This document shows positions 1 to 6,462 of a stretch of 64,000 nucleotides of DNA, piece by piece (the stretch's first letter is position 1; each line of letters opens with the position of its first letter). A program made the translations under genes and the position numbers. The DNA is taken from assembly GCA_036384915.1 (NCBI GenBank), contig DASVLJ010000069.1:1-64000 (forward strand), given 5' to 3'. This DNA comes from PKWO01 sp036384915. GTDB taxonomy: Bacteria > Pseudomonadota > Gammaproteobacteria > Burkholderiales > Burkholderiaceae_D. The notes beneath the pieces are model-generated. The model made no database searches, was not told where the DNA came from, and saw only the letters and a list, made by a program, of their open reading frames with translations.

Positions 1-325
1 AGCTCGGCTCCGTCGAGCACCTGGTGGTCGTCGGCCCCGGCGACACCTCCGTACTGGAGGGCTGCCGCCCCACGGTGCACGAGTACGAGGAGCTCATCGC
101 GGGCCGTTCCACCGCCTACGACTGGCCGGAGCTGGACGAGCGGCAGGCCGCCGCCATGTGCTACACCTCCGGCACCACCGGCGACCCGAAGGGCGTCATC
201 TACAGCCACCGCTCGCTCTACCTGCACTCGATGCAGGTCAACATGGCCGAGTCGTTCGCCCTGACGTGCCGCGACACCACCCTTCCGGTGGTGCCGATGT
301 TCCACGTCAACGCCTGGGGCCTGCC
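1..325 (+). other. Foreign-looking segment (Streptomyces-like codon use) inside the acyl-CoA synthetase gene
   Basis: From base 24 to about 324 only three of about 100 codons end in A or T (GTA, CGT, CTT), and several are favourite high-GC actinobacterial codons. Immediately afterwards come CCT TAT, TTG, TTT, AAA, ATT, GAA, TTA and GAA, as in the rest of the window. The encoded peptide up to about FHVNAWGLP also resembles Streptomyces acyl-CoA synthetases, while the following SGAKMVFPGAALDGKS is of the betaproteobacterial kind. The switch lies within the conserved stretch at about 285-325. Confidence 0.7.
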
Positions 326-1244
326 TTATTCGGTGCCCTTGTCGGGGGCGAAGATGGTGTTTCCCGGCGCGGCGCTCGACGGCAAATCGATTTACGAATT
401 ATTCGAAAACGAAAAGGTCACGTTCTCTGCGGGCGTACCGACCGTATGGCTCGGTTTGCTCAATTACGTGGGACAGAACGATCTCAAGTTTTCCACCTTC
501 CGCCGCACCGTGATCGGCGGCTCGGCCTGCCCGCCGGCAATGATGAAGACCTTGCGCCATAAGTACGGCGTCGAAGTGGTGCACGCCTGGGGCATGACCG
601 AGATGTCGCCTCTGGGCACGACGTGCACGCTGCAAAACCATCACCTGGCGCTGCCCGAAGAGGCGCAACAAGCCATCCTGGAAAAACAGGGCCATTCAAT
701 TTTCGGCGTCGAGCTGAAAATCATCGACGACGCCGGCAAGGAGCTGCCTTGGGATGGCAAGACCTTCGGCAACCTCGTGGTGCGCGGCCCCTGGATTGTC
801 GACAGCTATTTCAAGAACGAAGGCGGCGACGTGCTGGTCGACGGCTGGTTCCCGACCGGCGACGTGGCCACCATCGACCCCGACGGCTACATGCAGATCA
901 CCGACCGCAGCAAGGATGTGATCAAGTCGGGCGGCGAATGGATCGGGACCATCGACCTGGAAAACATCGCCATGGCGCATCCCGCCGTATTGCAGGCGGC
1001 CTGTATCGGCGTGTTCCATCCGAAGTGGGACGAGCGCCCCTTGCTGGTTGTGGTCAAGCGGCCCGGCATGGAGGTGACGAAGGAAGAGATCATCGCGTTC
1101 TACCAGGGCAAGATTGCCAAATGGTGGACGCCGGACGACGTGGTCTTCGTCGATGCGATCCCGCTTGGCGCCACAGGCAAGGTCTTGAAGACCAGGATAC
1201 GCGAGCAATTCAAGGAGTACGTACTACCCACCGCTTCAGCTTAA
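1..1244 (+). CDS. Acyl-CoA synthetase (fatty-acid-CoA ligase), 5' end missing
   Basis: This is an ANL-superfamily adenylating enzyme that activates a fatty or other carboxylic acid to its CoA thioester. The reading frame is open from base 3, so the true start lies outside the window; about 413 residues remain of a family usually near 540. The P-loop-like AMP-binding motif YTSGTTGDPKG, the motif HAWGMTEMSP, the WFPTGDVATID motif and the hinge/C-terminal motif TDRSKDVIKSGGEWI are present. A C-terminal GATGKVLKTRIRE gives the conserved catalytic lysine. It is followed after 33 bases by a binding-protein gene of an ABC transporter, a pairing common in Burkholderiales, so uptake and activation of the same acid is an inference. 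The first ~300 bases look actinobacterial and the rest looks betaproteobacterial (see findings). The precise substrate cannot be read from the sequence. Confidence 0.9.
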   Translation, partial: LGSVEHLVVVGPGDTSVLEGCRPTVHEYEELIAGRSTAYDWPELDERQAAAMCYTSGTTGDPKGVIYSHRSLYLHSMQVNMAESFALTCRDTTLPVVPMFHVNAWGLPYSVPLSGAKMVFPGAALDGKSIYELFENEKVTFSAGVPTVWLGLLNYVGQNDLKFSTFRRTVIGGSACPPAMMKTLRHKYGVEVVHAWGMTEMSPLGTTCTLQNHHLALPEEAQQAILEKQGHSIFGVELKIIDDAGKELPWDGKTFGNLVVRGPWIVDSYFKNEGGDVLVDGWFPTGDVATIDPDGYMQITDRSKDVIKSGGEWIGTIDLENIAMAHPAVLQAACIGVFHPKWDERPLLVVVKRPGMEVTKEEIIAFYQGKIAKWWTPDDVVFVDAIPLGATGKVLKTRIREQFKEYVLPTASA

Positions 1245-1277
1245 TCATTGCAATCTACAAACGATAAAGTGAGACAA

Positions 1278-2534
1278 ATGAACAAGCCAAACCGCCCAAG
1301 CCGTTCCCTGATTCTTTCACTTTCTCTCGCCGCCGCCTTTGCCGCAACGGCCGCTCATGCGGAGCACGTCAAGATCGCCTTCATCGATCCGCTTTCGGGC
1401 ACGTTCGCGCCGATCGGGCAAAACCAATTGCACAGCTTCCAGATGCTGGCCGACATGGCCAACAAGCAGCACTGGGCCGGTGACAATACGATTGAGTTCG
1501 TCGGTTTCGACAACAAGGGCAGCCCGCAAGAGTCGCTCACGCAATTGAAGAATGCGATCGACCAGGGTTACCACTACATCACCCAGGGCAATGGTTCTGG
1601 CGCCGGGCTGGCCCTGATCGATGCCATCAACAAGCACAACGAGCGCAACCCCGGCCAGGAAGTCGTCTACCTGAACCACGCCGCGGTCGACCCCGACATG
1701 ACCAACAGCAAATGCAGCTTCTGGCACTTCCGCTTCGACGCCAATTCCGACATGAAGATGGAAGACCTGACCACCTTCATGGCCAAGGACAAGAGCATCA
1801 AGAAAGTCTACATCATCAGCCAGAACTATTCCTTCGGCCACCAGGTGTCGCGCGCCGCCAAGGAATACCTGAAGCGCAAGCGCCCTGACATCGAGATTGT
1901 CGGCGACGACTTCCATCCGATCGCCACCGTCAAGGACTTCTCGCCATACGTGGCCAAGATCAAGGCTTCCGGTGCGGATACCGTTGTCACCGGCAACTGG
2001 GGCGCCGACTTGTCGCTTTTGATCAAGGCGGCCAAGGATGCCGGCTTGAACGTCAACTTCTACACCTATTACGGTGCCACCACGGGCGTACCGACCGCGA
2101 TGGGTGCTTCCGGTGCCGATCACGTGAAATACGTCGCCTACTGGAACGCTAATAATGACGGCTTCGTCGGCCATGACGTGGTCGATGAGTTCAAGAAGAA
2201 ATACAACGACGACTACTACGCGATGGCGACGTACACCGTCGTCGAAATGCTGTCGAAGGCGATCAAGGACAGCAAATCGACCAACCCGATCAAGGTGGCC
2301 TATGCGCTCGAAGGCATGAAGGTCAAGAGCCTGAACGGCGAAGTCGAGATGCGCAAGACCGACCACCAGCTGCAGCAGCCGCTGTATATCGCGACCTGGG
2401 TCAAGACCGACGGCAAGACGGTGAAATACGACCAGGAAAACACCGGCTACGGCTGGAAGACCAATGAAAAGATCGATACTTACGTCGGCACGCAGCCTAC
2501 CTCGTGCCAGATGACGCGTCCGCCGATGCCCTGA
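1278..2534 (+). CDS. ABC transporter substrate-binding protein, Leu/Ile/Val-binding (Peripla_BP_6) type
   Basis: This is a periplasmic solute-binding protein of the branched-chain amino acid (HAAT) family, 418 residues. The ATG at 1278 gives a classic Sec signal peptide: basic MNKPNRPSRS, hydrophobic LILSLSLAAAFAATA, and a predicted cleavage after AHA. An in-frame TTG 30 bases upstream is less likely. The mature part begins VKIAFIDPLSGTFAPIGQ, the usual opening of type-I periplasmic binding proteins. The C-terminus has two cysteines counting the one in TSCQM. It lies between the acyl-CoA synthetase and the permease genes, and a strong hairpin terminator separates it from the permeases. That arrangement would let the binding protein be made in excess. 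The ligand could be an amino acid, a short or medium acid, or another amphipathic metabolite; the context favours an acid. Confidence 0.9.
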   Translation: MNKPNRPSRSLILSLSLAAAFAATAAHAEHVKIAFIDPLSGTFAPIGQNQLHSFQMLADMANKQHWAGDNTIEFVGFDNKGSPQESLTQLKNAIDQGYHYITQGNGSGAGLALIDAINKHNERNPGQEVVYLNHAAVDPDMTNSKCSFWHFRFDANSDMKMEDLTTFMAKDKSIKKVYIISQNYSFGHQVSRAAKEYLKRKRPDIEIVGDDFHPIATVKDFSPYVAKIKASGADTVVTGNWGADLSLLIKAAKDAGLNVNFYTYYGATTGVPTAMGASGADHVKYVAYWNANNDGFVGHDVVDEFKKKYNDDYYAMATYTVVEMLSKAIKDSKSTNPIKVAYALEGMKVKSLNGEVEMRKTDHQLQQPLYIATWVKTDGKTVKYDQENTGYGWKTNEKIDTYVGTQPTSCQMTRPPMP

Positions 2535-2560
2535 GTGTCCTAAGAGCCTGTATCCCGACG

Positions 2561-2599
2561 CCGGCGCTTCCAGACGTGACAATGAAGCGCCGGTTTTTT
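2561..2599 (+). terminator. Rho-independent terminator or attenuator between binding-protein and permease genes
   Basis: A perfect 10-bp stem (CCGGCGCTTC at 2561-2570 and GAAGCGCCGG at 2584-2593) with a 13-base loop is followed by six T residues. It sits inside an otherwise co-directional transporter operon, so partial termination with read-through is likely. Confidence 0.85.
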
Positions 2600-2646
2600 A
2601 TGCGTCCCGCGGTTGCGGGAGAAACTGAAGAGGGGTAGGACAGTCC

Positions 2647-3594
2647 GTGGAATTCGTATTGATCACCTTGCTCAATGGCTTGAGCTACGGTTTGCTGCTG
2701 TTCATGCTGTCGTCGGGCTTGACCCTGATCTTCAGCATGATGGGCGTGCTCAATTTCGCGCATGCCAGCTTCTACATGCTGGGTGCGTACTTCGCCTATG
2801 TCGTCAGTTTGCATCTCGGCTATTGGGGCGCCCTGGTGCTGGCGCCGATCGGGGTGGGCATCGTCGGCGCGTTGATCGAGCGTTACGGCTTGCGCACCGT
2901 ACACAAGCACGGCCACGTGCATGAATTGCTGTTCACTTTCGGTCTGTCCTATGTGATTCTTGAAGTGGTGAAGCTGACCTGGGGCCTGTCGGCGGTCCCG
3001 TACACGATCCCGGCTGAACTTGACGGCCCGCTGTTCACGCTCTACTCGACCACCTTCCCGACCTACAAGGGCTTCATGATGCTGGTCGCGGTTTTGATGC
3101 TGGTATCGATCTACCTCGTGCTGACACGTACCCGCATCGGGCTCGTGATCCAGGCCTCGCTGACGCATCCGGAAACGGTCGAGGCGCTGGGGCACAATGT
3201 GCCGCGCGTGTTCATGTTGGTGTTCGGCGGCGGTTGCGCCCTGGCCGGACTGGCCGGCGTGGTCGGCGGCAATGCCTTCGTCACCGAGCCGAACATGGCG
3301 GCCACGGTGGGCAGTGTGATATTTGTGGTAGTGGTGGTGGGCGGCATGGGTTCGCTGGCCGGGGCGCTGGCTGCTTCGCTGTTGATCGGCTGCCTCCAGA
3401 CTTATGCCGTGGCGCTCGATTATTCGATGCTGAGCCTCCTGGGCAAGTTCGGCATTGAAGTCGCGCCGGACGCGCCGGGCTATACGGCGCTGGCGCTGAC
3501 GATTTCGCAAGTGGCGCCGATCCTGCCCTACGTGATGCTGGTCTTTATCCTGATATTCAGGCCGCGCGGTCTGATGGGCGTAAGGGAGGGATGA
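2647..3594 (+). CDS. livH: Branched-chain amino acid-type ABC transporter permease, LivH family
   Basis: This inner-membrane permease of a HAAT-family ABC importer has 315 residues. It starts at GTG 2647 behind AGGGGTAGGA. The N-terminus LITLLNGLSYGLLLFMLSSGLTLIF and the following MMGVLNFAHASFYMLGAY are the standard LivH opening, and about eight hydrophobic segments follow. The conserved GGMGSLAGALAASLLIG stretch near residues 230-250 is the permease-ATPase coupling region. It overlaps the following livM frame by four bases if the upstream ATG of livM is used. It forms the transmembrane heterodimer with LivM. Confidence 0.93.
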   Translation: MEFVLITLLNGLSYGLLLFMLSSGLTLIFSMMGVLNFAHASFYMLGAYFAYVVSLHLGYWGALVLAPIGVGIVGALIERYGLRTVHKHGHVHELLFTFGLSYVILEVVKLTWGLSAVPYTIPAELDGPLFTLYSTTFPTYKGFMMLVAVLMLVSIYLVLTRTRIGLVIQASLTHPETVEALGHNVPRVFMLVFGGGCALAGLAGVVGGNAFVTEPNMAATVGSVIFVVVVVGGMGSLAGALAASLLIGCLQTYAVALDYSMLSLLGKFGIEVAPDAPGYTALALTISQVAPILPYVMLVFILIFRPRGLMGVREG

Positions 3595-3599
3595 GATCG

Positions 3600-4871
3600 A
3601 TGCAAACCACTTCCAAACTGATGCGGCTGACGATCTGGGGGGCTTTCGCCTTGCTTTTGATCGTGGCGCCGCTGATTTTCAGCAAAGGTGCTTCGCTGTC
3701 CATCCTGTCGCAGATGGGCACGATGATGATCTTCGCGCTGTCCTACAACATGCTTCTGGGGCAGGGCGGCATGCTCTCCTTCGGCCACGCCGTCTATTCC
3801 GGCCTAGGCGCATTCTGCGCGGTGCACGTCATGAATCTCGCCGCAGGCGGCGCGCTGCCGATACCGCTGTCGCTGATTCCCCTAGTCGGCGGATTTGCCG
3901 GCATGTTCTTTGGCGTGCTGTTCGGCTACGTCACCACGCGCAAGTCCGGCACGACTTTTGCCATGATTACGCTCGGCTTGGTCGAACTGGTATTCGCCTC
4001 GTCGCTGATGCTGCCGAACTTTTTCGGCGGCGAGGGCGGAGTGGCGACCAACCGCGTGATCGGCCATCCTTTCCTCGGCATCACCTTCGGCCCGCAAATC
4101 CAGGTGTACTACCTGATCGCAGCCTGGCTCTTCATCAGCACCATCGGCATGTATGCCTTCACCCAGACGCCTTTGGGGCGCATGGCCAACGCCGTGCGCG
4201 ACAACCCCGAACGCGTCGAATTCGTCGGTTACGACACGCAGTGGGTGCGCTATATGACACTGATCCTGTCCGCCTTCTTCGCCGGTATTGCCGGCGGGCT
4301 GACGGTGATCAACTTCGAGACGGTGGGCGCGGAGGACGTCAGTGCGGTGCGCTCCGGCCTGGTGCTGCTGTTCACCTTCATCGGCGGCCTCGGCTTCTTC
4401 TTCGGCCCCATGCTGGGTGCCGTGGTCGGCATCTTTCTCACCGTGATGCTGTCGGACTACACCAAGGCCTGGCAGCTATACCTGGGCCTGTTTTTCATCC
4501 TGATGGTGATGTATGTGCCGGGCGGCCTTGCCAGCCTGGTGATGCAAAACGTGCGCCTTTTGAAATTCAGGAAGTTCGGCCGCGTGTGGGCCAAGCTGGG
4601 ACCGTTGGCGATCATGTCTTTCGTTGCCTTTTGCGGCGTCATTTTGCTTATTGAGATGAGCTACCACCGTGCGCTCGATGCCGATAGCGGCCCCGTGATG
4701 ACATTGTTCGGCCGAGAGCTTGATACGGGCGCAGCCGGCCCCTGGTGCCTGATGCTGGCCTTGCTTGCCGTGGGCGGGGCGGGCATCCGCCTCCTGCGTC
4801 CCGGCTTCAAAGCCGTCTGGAGCGACGTGAATACCGAAATCGAAGAGGAAATGAAGAGGGCTGCGGCATGA
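3600..4871 (+). CDS. livM: Branched-chain amino acid-type ABC transporter permease, LivM family
   Basis: This is the second permease of the importer, 423 residues from ATG 3600. An in-frame ATG at 3591 overlaps the livH stop. The ribosome-binding sequence AAGGGAGGG ends directly before 3591, so only the ATG at 3600 has normal spacing. Motifs include FALSYNMLLGQGGMLSFGHA, the standard LivM N-terminal segment, and GLVLLFTFIGGLGFFFGP. After the core permease (about 320 residues) there is a longer C-terminal region with two further hydrophobic segments, around residues 340-358 and 378-392, and an acidic tail. E. coli LivM is of similar total length, though many homologues are shorter. Confidence 0.92.
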   Translation: MQTTSKLMRLTIWGAFALLLIVAPLIFSKGASLSILSQMGTMMIFALSYNMLLGQGGMLSFGHAVYSGLGAFCAVHVMNLAAGGALPIPLSLIPLVGGFAGMFFGVLFGYVTTRKSGTTFAMITLGLVELVFASSLMLPNFFGGEGGVATNRVIGHPFLGITFGPQIQVYYLIAAWLFISTIGMYAFTQTPLGRMANAVRDNPERVEFVGYDTQWVRYMTLILSAFFAGIAGGLTVINFETVGAEDVSAVRSGLVLLFTFIGGLGFFFGPMLGAVVGIFLTVMLSDYTKAWQLYLGLFFILMVMYVPGGLASLVMQNVRLLKFRKFGRVWAKLGPLAIMSFVAFCGVILLIEMSYHRALDADSGPVMTLFGRELDTGAAGPWCLMLALLAVGGAGIRLLRPGFKAVWSDVNTEIEEEMKRAAA

Positions 4872-5641
4872 GCGAGCAAGCCATCCCCTTGTCCCTGGAA
4901 TTGATCGACGTGCGCAAGAGTTTCGGCAAGTCCGAAATCATCCGCGGCGCCAATCTGCAAGTGCCGCGCGGCGAGCGCATCGCCGTGATCGGGCCTAACG
5001 GTGCCGGCAAATCGACCTTGTTCAACCTGATCTCGGGCCGCTTCGGCATGAGTTCGGGCGATATTCTCTTGAACGGCAGTTCGATACGCGGGCAAAAGCC
5101 GTTCCAGATCAATCGCCGCGGCCTGTCGCGCAGCTTTCAGATCACCAATATCTTCCATCGTTTGAGCGTGTATGAAAACCTGCGCTGTGCGGTGCTGTGG
5201 TCGCTCGGTTACAAGTATTCGTTCTGGCATCGTTTGAACGGCTTGAAGGATGCGCATGCCAAGGCGGAGGAAGTGCTGGAACAGATCGGCTTGAGGAAAC
5301 GGCGCGATGTCCTTGCCGGGTTGCTGACCTACGCCGAGCAGCGTGCGCTCGAAATCGGCATCACCATAGCCGGCGGCGCCGACGTGATTCTGCTCGACGA
5401 ACCGACGGCCGGCATGAGCCGTTCCGAATCCGACGCCGCAGTCGAATTGATCCGCAAGGTGACCGTGGGCAAGACCCTGTTGATGGTGGAGCATGACATG
5501 AGCGTGGTATTCGGCCTGGCCGACAAGATCGCCGTGCTGGTGTACGGCGAAATGATCGCCTGCGATACGCCGGCCAATATCCGCGCCAACGCCAAGGTGC
5601 AGGAAGCCTATCTGGGCGGCCACGCGCCGGAGGAGGCATGA
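4868..5641 (+). CDS. livG: ABC transporter ATP-binding protein, LivG family
   Basis: This cytoplasmic ATPase subunit has 257 residues. The ATG at 4868 overlaps the livM stop (ATGA). Walker A is canonical (GPNGAGKST) and Walker B is canonical (VILLDEPTAGMS). The H-loop histidine is present (MVEHDMSVV). The signature loop is unusual: where LivG proteins normally read L(S/A)YGxQ, this one reads LTYAEQRALEIG, so the central glycine is replaced by alanine. It pairs with LivF encoded next door; the position of the altered residue matters for ATP-site function (see findings). Confidence 0.93.
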   Translation: MSEQAIPLSLELIDVRKSFGKSEIIRGANLQVPRGERIAVIGPNGAGKSTLFNLISGRFGMSSGDILLNGSSIRGQKPFQINRRGLSRSFQITNIFHRLSVYENLRCAVLWSLGYKYSFWHRLNGLKDAHAKAEEVLEQIGLRKRRDVLAGLLTYAEQRALEIGITIAGGADVILLDEPTAGMSRSESDAAVELIRKVTVGKTLLMVEHDMSVVFGLADKIAVLVYGEMIACDTPANIRANAKVQEAYLGGHAPEEA

Positions 5642-6342
5642 TGGCGGCGCTGCTTGAAATCAAGGGATTGCATGCCTACTACGGCAAGAGCCACGTCTTG
5701 CATGGGGTCGATCTCGAAGTCGGGCAGGGCGAGATCGTGAGCCTGCTGGGACGCAACGGCGTGGGCCGTTCGACCACCGTCAAGGCCGCCATGGGGCAGG
5801 TAACGGCCGAGGGCTCGATCCGCTTCAAGGGCAAGGAGTTGATAGGCTTGAAGGCGTTCGAGATCGCACATGAAGGCTTGGGCTATGTGCCTGAGGCGCG
5901 CGATATCTTCCCCACGCTGTCGGTAGAGCAAAACCTGATCCTCGGAGAAAAACGCGGCAAAAAGTCCCGCTGGGCTCTGGCTGACATGTATCGCATGTTT
6001 CCACGCCTGCAGGAGCGGCGCAATACGCCGGCCGGAGTATTGTCCGGCGGCGAGCAGCAAATGCTGACGCTATGCCGCACGCTCATGGGCGATCCAGACT
6101 TGATCATGATCGATGAGCCTACCGAAGGCCTGGCGCCCAAGATCGTGGAGCTGGTAGGCGAATATCTGAAAGAATTGAAGAACCGCGGCATTTCGGTGTT
6201 GCTGGTCGAGCAGAAGCTGGCGATTGCACTCTCGATCTCGCAACGCGTCTATGTCATGGGGCATGGTGCGATCCAGTTTGTCGGCACGCCGGAAGATTTG
6301 CGCCATAACGATGCTATTCGGAAAGAGTGGCTGGAGGTGTGA
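5638..6342 (+). CDS. livF: ABC transporter ATP-binding protein, LivF family, with variant Walker A
   Basis: This second ATPase subunit has 234 residues. The ATG at 5638 overlaps the livG stop; a second ATG follows at 5641. The Walker A motif reads GRNGVGRSTT, so the nucleotide-binding lysine is arginine. The signature LSGGEQQ, Walker B (LIMIDEPTEGLAP) and the D-loop are canonical. The usual H-loop position reads VEQK, with glutamine instead of histidine, which is a known feature of the LivF family. The gene closes the five-gene transporter operon and is followed by a short hairpin. Confidence 0.93.
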   Translation: MMAALLEIKGLHAYYGKSHVLHGVDLEVGQGEIVSLLGRNGVGRSTTVKAAMGQVTAEGSIRFKGKELIGLKAFEIAHEGLGYVPEARDIFPTLSVEQNLILGEKRGKKSRWALADMYRMFPRLQERRNTPAGVLSGGEQQMLTLCRTLMGDPDLIMIDEPTEGLAPKIVELVGEYLKELKNRGISVLLVEQKLAIALSISQRVYVMGHGAIQFVGTPEDLRHNDAIRKEWLEV

Positions 6343-6345
6343 TTT

Positions 6346-6362
6346 CGTCAAATTTTTTGACG
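6346..6362 (+). terminator. Short hairpin after livF, weak terminator candidate
   Basis: CGTCAAA and TTTGACG form a perfect 7-bp stem around a TTT loop four bases after the livF stop. Only TTT follows directly, so termination may be inefficient. Confidence 0.4.
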
Positions 6363-6379
6363 TTTCCATAAAAAATAAT

Positions 6380-6404
6380 ACGATCGTTCTTTTTGGGGTA
6401 TAGT
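6380..6404 (+). promoter_or_regulatory. Palindromic operator candidate and -10 element upstream of the hydratase/dehydrogenase gene
   Basis: ACGATCGT (6380-6387) is a perfect palindrome within ATACGATCGTTCT, followed at 6399-6404 by TATAGT, a plausible -10. The same ACGA-C/T-CGTTCT core occurs upstream of the thiolase gene at 21985-21995. TetR-type repressors of fatty-acid degradation in beta- and gammaproteobacteria bind short palindromes, so a shared repressor site is inferred. Confidence 0.45.
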
Positions 6405-6462
6405 GGTGGGGTTGCGTGCAAAAACAGCTTCGTCATCCCCCATATCGAGACAAGGAAGAGAC

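Noticed and set aside
2541..2551. TAAGAGCCTGT, identical over 11 bases to the left end of the 307-bp element including its flanking TAA
   Set aside because: There is no partner end or internal hairpin nearby. An 11-base match alone is too short to call a remnant, although it is not expected often by chance.
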